From: Betaproteobacteria bacterium
GTDB taxonomy: Bacteria; Pseudomonadota; Gammaproteobacteria; Burkholderiales; Burkholderiaceae
Direction: 5' to 3'
Assembly (NCBI GenBank): GCA_947378095.1
Contig: CANCIL010000003.1
Location: 1-41,777, forward strand
Length of the DNA: 41,777 bases
The notes beneath the pieces were generated by a model that worked only from the letters and a program-made list of their open reading frames with translations, was not told the DNA's origin and ran no database searches. A program made the position numbers and the translations under genes. Shown here piece after piece: positions 7,114 through 16,328 of this stretch (its first letter is position 1; each line of letters begins with the position of its first letter).

Positions 7114-10100
7114 CGCTTTCCGAATTATGCATTCGGCGCCCCGTAATGACGGTCTTGCTTTCAATAGCAACCGTTGTAGCAGGAACTGTCGCCTATTTTA
7201 ATATTCCAGTAGCCGCCCTACCAAGCTTTAATACGCCAATTATTTCGGTAAGCGCTTCATTGCCAGGGGCATCGCCAGAGAACATGGCATCCGCCGTTGC
7301 CTTGCCTCTAGAAAAAGAGTTCTCGACTATTGATGGCATTAAAGTCATCAGCTCAGTGAACTCTCTGGGTAGCACTAGCATTTCTTTGGAATTTAATAGC
7401 AACCGCGATATAGATAAAGCGGCTGTTGACGTTCAGGCTGCCTTATTAAGGGCTCAAAGAAGGTTACCGATTGAAATGACGGTTCCCCCTTCATACCGCA
7501 AAGTAAATCCTGCAGATACGCCCGTATTAGTTGTGCGCATGAACTCGCCATCGGTGAGCCTATCGGATTTGAATGCTTATGCTGAAAACTTACTCTCCCC
7601 CAACTTATCAACCATTAGCGGGGTAGCTCAAGTACTAGTCTATGGAGCAAAACGATACGCTGTTCGTATACGAGTTCATCCTGACGCTTTGGGTAATCGT
7701 AATCTCACCATGGATGATGTGGCCGCCGCAGTCAATAAAGCTAACTCCAATAGCCCCGTTGGGGTTTTAGATGGCCCACGCCAGTCCATCACTATCTACG
7801 CCAATGAACAACTTGTCAGACCAGAAGAATTTGGCAATCTCATCATTAGCCAAAAAAATGGCCTGCCAATTTACCTCAAGGATGTTGCCGAGGTAATGGA
7901 GAGTTACGAAGATGTAAAGAGTTTTGCCAGCGCAAACGGCGAACGCTCGATTGCGATTGCTGTACTACGTCAACCAAATGCCAACACTGTCGAAGTAGTG
8001 AAGTCTATTAAAGCATTGCTTCCAGAGCTGCAAAAGCAAATGCCTGAGTCCATCAAGCTACAGCTTTTGAATGACAGATCTCTATCTATTATTGAAGCTA
8101 TTCATGACGTCAATCTCACGCTCGCCTTGACCGTGCTTTTGGTGGTCTTAGTGATCTTCCTCTTCCTCAAACACGCGTCCGCCACCTTAATACCCTCTAT
8201 CAGTTTGCCCATCTCGCTGATTGGTGCTTTCTTTTTGCTCTACTTCTTAGGCTACAGCCTAGACAACATCTCTCTACTGGGCATTACGCTAGCCGTAGGT
8301 TTGGTGGTCGATGATGCAATTGTGGTGCTTGAGAACATCATGCGCCATATTGAAGATGGTATGGACCCACTCAAGGCTTCACTCAAGGGCAGTAAAGAAG
8401 TTGGCTTCACCATCATTTCCATTTCCATTTCTTTGATTGCCGTATTTATCCCCCTCTTCTTTATGGCTGGCCCGATTGGCCTACTCTTCAGAGAATTTGC
8501 AGTCGTTGTTTCTTTGTCAATTTTTGTATCGGCCATTGTCTCTTTAACCGTTGTGCCGATGCTGTGCAGTCGCTTCCTACCCAAGCCAGGGGTACATGCT
8601 AAGGAATTTGCGATCAACAAAAAGTTTGATCAATTTTTTGATTGGTTGCTCAAGACCTACATCCACTATCTCGATTTAGCTTTACATCATCGTAAGCTTG
8701 TTTTGTGGGGTGCTATATCCACATTTGCCATCACCGTCTTCTTGTTTATGAGTAGCCCTAAGGGATTTTTTCCAGAGGAAGATATTGGGCAAATCCAGAC
8801 CACTACTGAAGCCTCTGAAGACATTTCATTTGCCGCCATGCTCAAATTACAAGATCAAGCAGCAGAAATCGTCAGCAAAGATCCTAACGTAGAGAGCTCT
8901 ATTTCAGTTGTGGGTGGGGGTGCAAGCTCAGGAAAAAACACTGGCCGTATCTTTATTATTCTAAAACCGAAGAGCGATCGAGCCAAAATGTCCAAGGTCA
9001 TGGAAGGCCTTCGTCAGAAATTTAAAGAGATTCCAGGTCTACAGGTTTATATGCGCCCTGTTCAAAATTTACAGCTTGGCGGTCGAAGCAGTAAGAGTCG
9101 CTATCAGTTCACCTTGCAAAGCGTTGGCTTTGAGGGCGTCAACGAATGGTCGGATAAGTTAATGCAAAAGATGCGTTCTGACCCCATGTTTAGAGATGTC
9201 ACCAGTGATTCGCAATTGAAAGGCTTGAACGTCAAAATTAATATTGATCGAGAAAAAGCGGCAAGCGCTGGGGTTACGATCGCCGACATTCGATCAGCTT
9301 TGTATTCTTCCTATGGAGAAAAACAGGTTTCCACTATTTATACGCCTGTGAATACTTATTACGTAATCATGGAAGCGGCAGATGAAGATCGTCAATATGA
9401 AACGGATCTAAATAAAATCTTTGTTCGTGGCCGAGCGACAGACAAGCTCATCCCACTGTCGAGTGTTGCAAGTTTTACTAGAAGTGTTGGCCCTACCGCT
9501 GTAAACCATCAAGGGCAAATTCCTGCGGTTACTCTATCTTTTAACTTAGCCCCAGATGTATTCCTTGGAGATGCAACTAAGAAAATTGAGGAGTACACCA
9601 AAGAGATTGGTTTGCCGCCATCCATTATTACGAGCTATGGTGGTGATGCAGCAGTCTTTAAAGACAATCAATCGGGTCAGGTGATTTTGATTTTGGCGGC
9701 TCTTGGTGTGATTTATATTCTGCTTGGGGTTTTATACGAGAGCTATATTCATCCGCTCACAATCTTGGCGGGTTTACCGTCTGCTGCAATTGGCGCTATC
9801 TTGGCCTTGCGTATTTTTGGCTTTGAACTCACCGTGATTGCTTCGATTGGCATCTTGCTACTCATCGGTATTGTGAAAAAGAATGCGATTTTGATGATTG
9901 ACTTTGCACTAGATGCGCAGCGAAATCAGGGTATGACGCCAGAGAAAGCGATTAGAGAAGCCTGTATCTTGCGTTTCCGCCCTATTATGATGACCACCTT
10001 TGCCGCCTTAATGGGCGCCCTTCCGATTGCATTTGGAATTGGTGCGGGCGCTGAACTACGTCAGCCTTTAGGTATCAGCGTTGCAGGTGGACTCATCTTC

Positions 10101-10208
10101 TCTCAATTTGTAACCCTGATTATTACCCCCGTGATTTATCTTTATCTTGATAAGTACGCAGGCAATGGGCCAATGGAAATTCCTCCTTCAGCACTTGAGG
10201 GTACCTAA
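7110..10208 (+). CDS. RND (HAE1-type) efflux transporter permease, MdtB/MdtC-like
   Basis: A 1032-residue inner-membrane, proton-driven multidrug exporter, normal length for the HAE1 family. It starts with the first transmembrane helix and the signature SELCIRRPVMTVLLSIATVV, followed by the first porter domain. Helices two to six begin near residue 340. The proton-relay aspartates are D401-D402 in GLVVDDAIVVLEN, equivalent to AcrB D407-D408. A second half repeats the pattern, with a porter domain from about 570 and helices from about 865, including GIVKKNAILMIDFA. The substrate cannot be read from the sequence; the family exports drugs, dyes, bile salts or metabolites. It is coupled to its adaptor by ATGA. 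Its stop TAA shares its last base with the dnaQ ATG (TAATG), an unusual link between an efflux pump and a proofreading subunit. Confidence 0.92.
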   Translation: MTLSELCIRRPVMTVLLSIATVVAGTVAYFNIPVAALPSFNTPIISVSASLPGASPENMASAVALPLEKEFSTIDGIKVISSVNSLGSTSISLEFNSNRDIDKAAVDVQAALLRAQRRLPIEMTVPPSYRKVNPADTPVLVVRMNSPSVSLSDLNAYAENLLSPNLSTISGVAQVLVYGAKRYAVRIRVHPDALGNRNLTMDDVAAAVNKANSNSPVGVLDGPRQSITIYANEQLVRPEEFGNLIISQKNGLPIYLKDVAEVMESYEDVKSFASANGERSIAIAVLRQPNANTVEVVKSIKALLPELQKQMPESIKLQLLNDRSLSIIEAIHDVNLTLALTVLLVVLVIFLFLKHASATLIPSISLPISLIGAFFLLYFLGYSLDNISLLGITLAVGLVVDDAIVVLENIMRHIEDGMDPLKASLKGSKEVGFTIISISISLIAVFIPLFFMAGPIGLLFREFAVVVSLSIFVSAIVSLTVVPMLCSRFLPKPGVHAKEFAINKKFDQFFDWLLKTYIHYLDLALHHRKLVLWGAISTFAITVFLFMSSPKGFFPEEDIGQIQTTTEASEDISFAAMLKLQDQAAEIVSKDPNVESSISVVGGGASSGKNTGRIFIILKPKSDRAKMSKVMEGLRQKFKEIPGLQVYMRPVQNLQLGGRSSKSRYQFTLQSVGFEGVNEWSDKLMQKMRSDPMFRDVTSDSQLKGLNVKINIDREKAASAGVTIADIRSALYSSYGEKQVSTIYTPVNTYYVIMEAADEDRQYETDLNKIFVRGRATDKLIPLSSVASFTRSVGPTAVNHQGQIPAVTLSFNLAPDVFLGDATKKIEEYTKEIGLPPSIITSYGGDAAVFKDNQSGQVILILAALGVIYILLGVLYESYIHPLTILAGLPSAAIGAILALRIFGFELTVIASIGILLLIGIVKKNAILMIDFALDAQRNQGMTPEKAIREACILRFRPIMMTTFAALMGALPIAFGIGAGAELRQPLGISVAGGLIFSQFVTLIITPVIYLYLDKYAGNGPMEIPPSALEGT

Positions 10209-10918
10209 TGCGCCAAGTTATTCTTGATACAGAAACCACAGGCTTAAATCCAGCAACAGGCGATCGTATTATCGAAATCGGTTGCGTAGAAATGGTTGGT
10301 CGACGCCTAACTGATAGAACCTTTCACTACTACATAAATCCAGAGCGCGATATTGATGCTGGCGCCTTTGCGGTCCATGGACTCTCAAGAGAATTTTTAT
10401 CAGATAAACCGGTTTTTGGTAGTGTCGTTGAGCAGCTGATTGAATTTGTCGATGGCGCAGAAATTGTGATCCATAACGCAGCCTTCGACTTAGGGTTTCT
10501 GGATAATGAATTCGCCTTATTGAAGCGCCCCCCATTTCGTAACTTGGCTAGCAAAGTAACCGATACGCTTTTAGAAGCGCGTCAAATGTTTCCAGGTAAA
10601 CGCAATTCTTTAGATGCCCTTTGTGAACGCTTTTCCATCAGCAACCAACATCGTACATTGCATGGCGCTTTATTAGACGCCCAACTATTAGCAGAAGTTT
10701 ATGTAGCAATGACGCGTGGTCAAGAGGATCTCTCGATTGACTTGATTGACTATACGGTGGGAACTGATAATGAAGGTCACACTAAATCACTACCAACAAA
10801 TTTAAAACTACTAGCAGCTAGTGATGAAGAATGCCAATCACATGAAAAGGTATTAGCCGAAATTGCCAAGGCAATTAAAAAGGACCCCGTATGGAGTCCT
10901 ATTCAAACTACCAGTTAA
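10208..10918 (+). CDS. dnaQ: DNA polymerase III epsilon subunit (3'-5' proofreading exonuclease)
   Basis: The proofreading exonuclease of the replicative polymerase core. The 236-residue protein has all DEDDh residues: D7 and E9 in LDTETTG, D94 in NAAFDLGFLDNE, and H152 and D157 in HGALLDAQLLAEVY. The exonuclease domain fills residues 1-170. The remaining 65 or so residues form the linker and C-terminus, which in this family contacts the alpha subunit (DnaE). The ATG overlaps the stop of the RND transporter by one base, so translation is probably coupled to it unless an internal promoter exists. Its stop lies only 7 bases from the convergent stop of the dehydrogenase at 10926, and no terminator is visible between them. 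Confidence 0.96.
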   Translation: MRQVILDTETTGLNPATGDRIIEIGCVEMVGRRLTDRTFHYYINPERDIDAGAFAVHGLSREFLSDKPVFGSVVEQLIEFVDGAEIVIHNAAFDLGFLDNEFALLKRPPFRNLASKVTDTLLEARQMFPGKRNSLDALCERFSISNQHRTLHGALLDAQLLAEVYVAMTRGQEDLSIDLIDYTVGTDNEGHTKSLPTNLKLLAASDEECQSHEKVLAEIAKAIKKDPVWSPIQTTS

Positions 10919-10925
10919 TTATGAT

Positions 10926-12017
10926 TTAGATTGCGGCAGCAATCGCCTTACCTAAATCATCTGTCTTAGCATTGCCACCCACATCTGGAGTCAGAGGTGC
11001 ATGTCCTGGACCAGCGGCAAGCACTTTTTCAATCGCAGAGAAAATCGCTTTACCAGCTTCGGGGTAACCTAAGTGATCCAGCATCATTGCGCCGCTCCAG
11101 ATTTGTCCAATAGGATTAGCAATCATCTTGCCGTAGATATCAGGAGCTGATCCATGCACTGGCTCAAATAGAGATGGAAATTTTCCTTCTGGGTTAATAC
11201 TTCCAGAAGGAGCAACTGCAATGGTTCCAGTACATGCCGGACCAAGATCCGACAAAATATCGCCAAACAAGTTACTTGCTACAACCACATCAAATCGGTC
11301 AGGGTTCATTACAAAGTGCGCTGCCAAGATGTCGATATGGTACTTATCAGTTCTCACATCAGCAAACTTTTTAGACATGGCTTCTACACGCTCATCCCAG
11401 TAAGGCATGGTGATAGCAATACCATTCGATTTGGTTGCGGAAGTTAAATGCTTCTTAGGGCGGCTTTGCGCTAAATCATAGGCATATTGCAAGATACGAT
11501 CTACGCCTTGTCTTGTAAAGATGGATTCTTGAATTACAAACTCGCGATCGCTATCAGGGAACATTTTTCCGCCAACACTGGAATACTCACCTTCAGTGTT
11601 TTCACGAACCACAAAGAAATCAATATCGCCTGGCTTGCGATTAGCCAGCGGACAAGGGACGCCTGGCAATAAGCGCACTGGACGCAAATTAACGTACTGG
11701 TCAAATCCACGGCGGAATTGAATCAAGCTGCCCCATAACGAAACGTGATCAGGCAGGATATCTGGCATACCTACTGCGCCAAAGAAAATCGCGTCGTACT
11801 TCATTAAGGTATCGAACCAATCATCCGGCATCATCTTGCCGTGCTTGAGATAGTAATCACAGCTGGCAAAATCAAAATGGTCAAATTGCATACCAATGCC
11901 AAATTTACGATTGGCTGCCTCTAAAGCACGAAGCCCTTCGGGCATTACCTCTTTACCAATGCCATCACCGGCAATGACAGCAATCTTAGGGTTTTTGAAG
12001 ATTTTCTTTGCATTCAT
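10926..12017 (-). CDS. dmlA: D-malate / tartrate dehydrogenase (decarboxylating), isopropylmalate dehydrogenase family
   Basis: A 363-residue NAD-dependent beta-decarboxylating dehydrogenase. The family oxidises D-malate to pyruvate and CO2, and related members act on tartrate. It resembles E. coli DmlA (YeaU) along its length: AGDGIGKEVMPEGLRAL near the start, GAVGMPDILPDHVSLWGSL, FRRGFDQYVNLRPVRL, VRENTEGEYSSVGG, the catalytic-lysine region TSATKSNGIAITMPYWDERV, metal-binding DILSDLGPACTGT and FEPVHGSAPDIYGK. The motifs around DHVSLWGSL and EGEYSSVGG separate it from LeuB and isocitrate dehydrogenase. The ATG at 12017 has only a weak upstream ribosome binding site. The gene is 59 bases downstream of the SprT-like gene and may have its own promoter in that gap. 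Confidence 0.85.
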   Translation of the reverse strand: MNAKKIFKNPKIAVIAGDGIGKEVMPEGLRALEAANRKFGIGMQFDHFDFASCDYYLKHGKMMPDDWFDTLMKYDAIFFGAVGMPDILPDHVSLWGSLIQFRRGFDQYVNLRPVRLLPGVPCPLANRKPGDIDFFVVRENTEGEYSSVGGKMFPDSDREFVIQESIFTRQGVDRILQYAYDLAQSRPKKHLTSATKSNGIAITMPYWDERVEAMSKKFADVRTDKYHIDILAAHFVMNPDRFDVVVASNLFGDILSDLGPACTGTIAVAPSGSINPEGKFPSLFEPVHGSAPDIYGKMIANPIGQIWSGAMMLDHLGYPEAGKAIFSAIEKVLAAGPGHAPLTPDVGGNAKTDDLGKAIAAAI

Positions 12018-12050
12018 AGGGGGTTGTCTCTTAATTTAAGTGTTCTTTTC

Positions 12051-12080
12051 AGTAGAAAATTTTACAGGTTTCTGGGTCAA
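12051..12080 (-). promoter_or_regulatory. Candidate sigma70 promoter for the D-malate dehydrogenase gene
   Basis: On the minus strand TTGACC (12080-12075) is followed after 18 bases by TCTACT (12056-12051), five of six and four of six matches to the -35 and -10 consensus. The -10 box is 34 bases from the ATG. The -35 box overlaps the stop codon of the SprT-like gene. This is pattern matching only. Confidence 0.33.
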
Positions 12081-12739
12081 CTAATGGCGCGCCGAATTTC
12101 ATCCGGGGCCTTTTTTGCACCCTTACCAACGGATTCGCTGTCGTATTCGGCAGTATTTTCGATCGTTTCAGGTATATCTTCCTTCATCCTAATATTGTCT
12201 TTGGGGCAAATTGGGGCCCCATAACTAGCCCATTTTTTCAGCAAAGTGACTTCATAACCGCACTGCGCACATTTGGCCTTACTTCGACTAGCATTGCTTG
12301 GTCTTGGCGGTGGAAACACAATCGCTTGGTGCGGGTATGGGCCAAGCTCCTGGCTAATCATCATGAGCCTGACGGTGAGCTCTTCAGTAGCGTGAGCCAT
12401 TCGAGCTGGACCTTCTAATCCAACAGTCTGTGCAATGCCTTTGAAATCCTCGCCATGACCACTAAAACAATCATCCACTGCATGACATAACTCATGCACC
12501 AAAGTATCTAGTAACTGGACTGGATCGTCGATTTTGGGGGAAATAAAGATTTCATTTACACCGCCCCCAGAGCGCTCACGTGGCCAACATTGACCAAGCG
12601 TAGTTCTGGGGCTGCTAGATGCCGGAAATCCGCAAGAGACCCGCACAGGGGGAATTGCATATCCAGCTTTTGAAAAAACCGGTTCAAGATGTTTTACGGC
12701 GTCTTCAAGCCATGCTTCACGTACTGAATGTTGCTTCAT
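12077..12739 (-). CDS. SprT-like zinc metalloprotein
   Basis: A 220-residue protein with the SprT-family active-site motif HELCH at 82-86 in LLDTLVHELCHAVDD, and a further histidine at 95 in SGHGEDFK, consistent with an HExxH zinc site. A putative C-terminal zinc ribbon has CAQC at 157-160 and one further cysteine in PICPKDN (C178), where a second CxxC would be expected, so it is incomplete. The last 35 residues are Glu/Lys/Ser-rich. Eukaryotic SPRTN proteins of this superfamily cleave DNA-protein crosslinks, but bacterial SprT is poorly characterised, so a protease role is only an inference. It starts 70 bases from the divergent amidase gene. Confidence 0.8.
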   Translation of the reverse strand: MKQHSVREAWLEDAVKHLEPVFSKAGYAIPPVRVSCGFPASSSPRTTLGQCWPRERSGGGVNEIFISPKIDDPVQLLDTLVHELCHAVDDCFSGHGEDFKGIAQTVGLEGPARMAHATEELTVRLMMISQELGPYPHQAIVFPPPRPSNASRSKAKCAQCGYEVTLLKKWASYGAPICPKDNIRMKEDIPETIENTAEYDSESVGKGAKKAPDEIRRAIS

Positions 12740-12809
12740 TTAGGTTGATATTTGAGTTCATTAATTTTGTTCAATTGCGATCATACGCCACCCTTAGTAG
12801 AATGAACTC

Positions 12810-14120
12810 ATGAAAGATCTAGAAAGCCTCAGCGCCTCACAAGCCATACGCGCACTCGCCAGACGAGACATTAAAGCAACTGACCTTCTACTTGCCTGCT
12901 TAGACCGCATAGGCCAACGAGAAAGCCTTGTTAAGGCTTGGGTTAGTCTTGGCAAAGAAAACGCCCTAGCGCGTGCTAAGGAGCTTGATAAAGGGGCTAT
13001 TAAGGGTATCTTGCATGGTCTGCCTATTGGCGTAAAAGACTTGTTCGATACCTACGACCTCCCTACCGGCTATGGATCGCCGATTTATGCCAATCATTAC
13101 CCCCTTGCGGATGCCGTCTCAGTGGCGCTGATGCGACAGGCAGGCGGAATTATTCTTGGTAAAACAGTTAGCACGGAATTTGCCACCTTTAAGGCTCCTG
13201 TAACAGTTAACCCCCACCACCACAAACACACCCCAGGAGGCTCATCTAGCGGCTCCGCAGCTGCAGTGGCTGACTTTATGGTTCCATTGGCGACAGGCAG
13301 CCAAACAGCGGGATCAATCATTCGTCCAGCCTCATATTGTGGTGTAGTTGGCTTTAAACCCAGCTATGGAAAAGTGATGACCGCTGGCATTAAAGCGCTT
13401 TCCCCAGCATTGGATACGATGGGTTGCTTTGGTAGAAGCGTTGGAGATGTTGCTTTAGGGGTAGCTGCCATGAGCGATGACCTAGGTCTTGCTGAAATAC
13501 CAGAGTTACACAATAAACCGCGAATCGCTATTTGTAAAACCAATGACTGGTCTTTGGCAAGCAAAGAGACTGCTGGTGCTATTGCTTTAGCACGCTTTAC
13601 TGCAGAAGCTATTGCTAAAGGTACGGTCAGTGATATTGAATTACCTTCTGCTTGTAATGAACTCACCTTAACCCAATCTCGCATCATGAGCTACGAGATG
13701 GCTCGGACTCTGAGTTTTGAGCAAAAACTTTTTGGAAAAAAAATTAGTTCCGTGTTGTCTCAACAATTAGTTGAGGGCTCCAAAATCAATTATGAGCAGT
13801 ACCAAATGGATATGCATTACGCCAAAGCAGCGCGCTTTGCTATCGATCAATTATTTCAGAATGAAGTTGACATCATGATTGCCCCAAGCGCCACAGGAGA
13901 AGCGCCAAGTGCTAAAGATGGAACGGGCAACCCCGTATTTTGTCGAGGCTGGACTCTACTGGGTCTACCTTGTATCAATCTGAATATCAGTAGTGGTCCT
14001 AACGGTTTGCCGATCGGGGTGCAGCTCATTGCAGGCCCAGGAAAAGATCATTTTCTCTTGAGTGCTGCGCGTGCATTTGCACAGGCTTTACCTGATCCCG
14101 TATTAAGAGATCAGGCCTAA
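12810..14120 (+). CDS. Amidase-signature family hydrolase
   Basis: A 436-residue amidase of the Ser-cisSer-Lys class. The catalytic lysine is K76 in LPIGVKDLFDTYD. The cis-serine lies in TPGGSSSGSAAAVADF (145-147), and the nucleophile is S169 in GSQTAGSIIRPASYCGVVGFKPSYG. C-terminal sequence GRGWTLLGLPCINLNISSG-like in position (CRGWTLLGLPCINL near 383-396) and LPIGVQLIAG fit the fold. The substrate is not predictable: members hydrolyse aryl or aliphatic amides, allophanate, malonamate or the Glu-tRNA(Gln) precursor. It is unlikely to be GatA, because no gatB or gatC is adjacent and it stands alone. It faces the Bug protein gene tail to tail with 17 bases between stops and no visible terminator. 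Confidence 0.87.
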   Translation: MKDLESLSASQAIRALARRDIKATDLLLACLDRIGQRESLVKAWVSLGKENALARAKELDKGAIKGILHGLPIGVKDLFDTYDLPTGYGSPIYANHYPLADAVSVALMRQAGGIILGKTVSTEFATFKAPVTVNPHHHKHTPGGSSSGSAAAVADFMVPLATGSQTAGSIIRPASYCGVVGFKPSYGKVMTAGIKALSPALDTMGCFGRSVGDVALGVAAMSDDLGLAEIPELHNKPRIAICKTNDWSLASKETAGAIALARFTAEAIAKGTVSDIELPSACNELTLTQSRIMSYEMARTLSFEQKLFGKKISSVLSQQLVEGSKINYEQYQMDMHYAKAARFAIDQLFQNEVDIMIAPSATGEAPSAKDGTGNPVFCRGWTLLGLPCINLNISSGPNGLPIGVQLIAGPGKDHFLLSAARAFAQALPDPVLRDQA

Positions 14121-14137
14121 GGATTTCTAGGGCTTTA

Positions 14138-15115
14138 CTAATCTAAAGTGATATTGGCAGATTTAATTGCCTTATACCAATACGGCAGCTCTTTCTTAAG
14201 CAATGCATCCATTGCTGGTGGGTTAAGGTAGCGCAACTCAACACCTGCTGCATCAGCCCGCTCTTTAATTTCTGGCAAAGCTAAACTCTTCTTCACTGAA
14301 TCAGTGAGTTTAGTAACCACGGGTGCAGGCGTGCCAGCAGGAGCATACAGAGCTACCCATGACTCTAATTGAAATGAAGCTAAACCCGCTTCAGTAGTTG
14401 TAGGTACATTGGGCATGCCAGGGTGACGATTCTTACCGGTAACAGCCAAGCCCTTCAGTTTGCCACTCTGTACATGCTGCATAACTGAGGGTGGTGTAGT
14501 AATAAAGACTTGAACTTGGCCTGCCAGCACATCCTGCACAGCTGGTCCAGATCCTTTGTAGGGGACGTGGACCATATCCACACCAGTGGTTTGTTTAAAT
14601 ATCTCAGTACCGATATGAGATACAGAGCCATTACCCTGCGACGCATAATTTAATTTCCCAGGGTTTGCCTTGGCATAAGCAATCAATTCTTTTAAGTTAT
14701 TAACAGGAACCGATGGATGAACTGCGATTACATTCGTGGATACAGTAAGAAGTGCTATGGGTGAAAAATCTTTTACTGGGTCCCAAGGCAATTTGTCCAT
14801 CAAAGCTGGATTGCCAACGTGATATCCGGAGTAAGAAATTAATAAGGTATATCCATCGGGTTTAGCCTTGGCCACATATTGATAAGCAGTATTGCCACTT
14901 GCACCTGGTTTGTTATCCACCACGACAGGTTGTCCGATGACTCGAGCAAGGGGCTCACTTAATAGTCGAGCTGAGGTATCCACTAAACCACCTGGCGGAT
15001 TTGGCACCACTAATGTAATGGGTCGATCCGGAAAATTTTGTGCGCATGCAAAACTGGCGATGATGCAAGTGCTAGCTGCCAATAATGCTGACTTTATTAA
15101 GTAAACATATTTCAT
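14138..15115 (-). CDS. Bug-family (TctC-like) periplasmic solute-binding protein
   Basis: Periplasmic receptor of the tripartite tricarboxylate transporter family, which is heavily expanded in Burkholderiales. It has an N-terminal signal peptide with a hydrophobic stretch at about residues 7-22 and probable cleavage after Ala25 (ACA before QNFPDRP). The mature protein opens with PDRPITLVVPNPPGGLVDTSARLL, the Bug signature in which the PGG loop contacts the ligand carboxylate, followed by VVVDNKPGASGNTAYQYVAKAKPDGYTLL in family position. Length 325 is standard. No TctA/TctB membrane genes are in the window, so it is an orphan receptor of unknown ligand. AGGAG lies 6 bases before the ATG. It is 36 bases downstream of the flavin oxidoreductase gene and probably cotranscribed with it. 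Confidence 0.9.
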   Translation of the reverse strand: MKYVYLIKSALLAASTCIIASFACAQNFPDRPITLVVPNPPGGLVDTSARLLSEPLARVIGQPVVVDNKPGASGNTAYQYVAKAKPDGYTLLISYSGYHVGNPALMDKLPWDPVKDFSPIALLTVSTNVIAVHPSVPVNNLKELIAYAKANPGKLNYASQGNGSVSHIGTEIFKQTTGVDMVHVPYKGSGPAVQDVLAGQVQVFITTPPSVMQHVQSGKLKGLAVTGKNRHPGMPNVPTTTEAGLASFQLESWVALYAPAGTPAPVVTKLTDSVKKSLALPEIKERADAAGVELRYLNPPAMDALLKKELPYWYKAIKSANITLD

Positions 15116-15151
15116 GAATATCTCCTGTTTTTCTTTTTCAGTATGGATCGA

Positions 15152-16273
15152 TTATCTTTGGCCTACTTTGACATTACCAAATATTGCCTGCGCTTCTCTA
15201 GGCAAGCAACGCCAATAACGTTCATTTGAAGGGACTATTCCATCAAGCGCGGCGGCAGCCTCCCATGCCCAACGAGGCTTATATAAAAATGCGCGTGCAA
15301 GCGCAATCAAATCAGCATCGCCCTTTTGCAAAATCGCTTCTGCTTGATGTGGGTCTGTAATCAATCCCACCGTCATTGTGGGTAGGCCAGATTTATCTTT
15401 AACTATCTTTGCAAAAGGTACCTGGTAGTGCGGACCAATGGCAATTTTTTGTGCAGGAGAAATTCCACCAGATGAGATGTGAACAAAATCAGCCCCTAAA
15501 GGCTTGAGTCGGGCTGCAAAGTCAGCGGTTTCTTCTGGAGTCCATCCGCCTTCAATCCAATCGCTAGCCGATAAGCGAATACCTAAGACGCCGGGATAAG
15601 CCGCTCTTACAGCCTTAAATAATTCGAGTGGAAAACGAATTCGGTTCTCATATGAGCCGCCATATTCATCCTTGCGTTGGTTGGCAATAGGCGAAAGAAA
15701 TTGATGCAATAAGTATCCATGCGCACCATGTAATTCAATCCCATCTACACCAATTCGATCAGAGCGTTTTGCAGCCACCACAAAGGCCTCGATCAAGGCT
15801 TTCAATTCTGTTTGGGAAAGCTCATGAGGAAGACGCTCCCCTTCTAATTGAGGAATGGCTGATGGCGCCTCCATTACCCAACCACCCTGACCGACGGGCA
15901 GGAGCTGACCACCATCCCAAGGAGTAGCACTTGAAGCTTTTCGACCGGCATGCGCTAGCTGAATAAATACCGGAGTTGCTGGTGCTAATTGGCGCGCTCT
16001 GGTCAGTTTATCCTTGAGAGCGGCTTCGGTACGGTCATCCCATAGACCTAAGCAGGCAGGCGTAATACGGCCCTCTGGAGTGACCCCTGTGGCCTCAATT
16101 ATGAATAAACCAGCGCCACTATTGAGCAAATTTCCCCAATGCATTAAATGCCAGTCAGTTGCCTCACCATTGGAGGCTGAATATTGACACATAGGGGCCA
16201 CTACGACCCGATTAGCCAGTTTTAGAGGCCCCCGGGGGCTATTGAGGGTGTAATTGGAGAAAAGAAGACTCAT
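15152..16273 (-). CDS. NADH:flavin oxidoreductase, Old Yellow Enzyme family (YqjM-like)
   Basis: An FMN-dependent ene-reductase that reduces activated carbon-carbon double bonds with NAD(P)H. The 373 residues fit the YqjM/thermophilic-like branch: Cys29 in VVAPMCQYSA is the redox-tuning cysteine of that subgroup. The substrate-binding pair H182/H185 is in IELHGAHGYLLHQFLSP, followed by ANQRKDEYGGSYENRIRFPLE. The phosphate-binding end has LITDPHQAEAIL and ADLIALARAFL. The physiological substrate is unknown. It is divergent from mmsA with 126 bases between starts and is followed by the Bug receptor gene on the same strand. Confidence 0.9.
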   Translation of the reverse strand: MSLLFSNYTLNSPRGPLKLANRVVVAPMCQYSASNGEATDWHLMHWGNLLNSGAGLFIIEATGVTPEGRITPACLGLWDDRTEAALKDKLTRARQLAPATPVFIQLAHAGRKASSATPWDGGQLLPVGQGGWVMEAPSAIPQLEGERLPHELSQTELKALIEAFVVAAKRSDRIGVDGIELHGAHGYLLHQFLSPIANQRKDEYGGSYENRIRFPLELFKAVRAAYPGVLGIRLSASDWIEGGWTPEETADFAARLKPLGADFVHISSGGISPAQKIAIGPHYQVPFAKIVKDKSGLPTMTVGLITDPHQAEAILQKGDADLIALARAFLYKPRWAWEAAAALDGIVPSNERYWRCLPREAQAIFGNVKVGQR

Positions 16274-16328
16274 TGCATACCTTTAAAAAGCGATAAAATA
16301 CTCAAAACGCAGAATAAACGAGACAGCG

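Noticed and set aside
8252-8620. A 122-codon open frame on the minus strand inside the RND pump gene
   Set aside because: It lies wholly within a gene with clear family motifs, resembles no family and has no ribosome binding site I could see.
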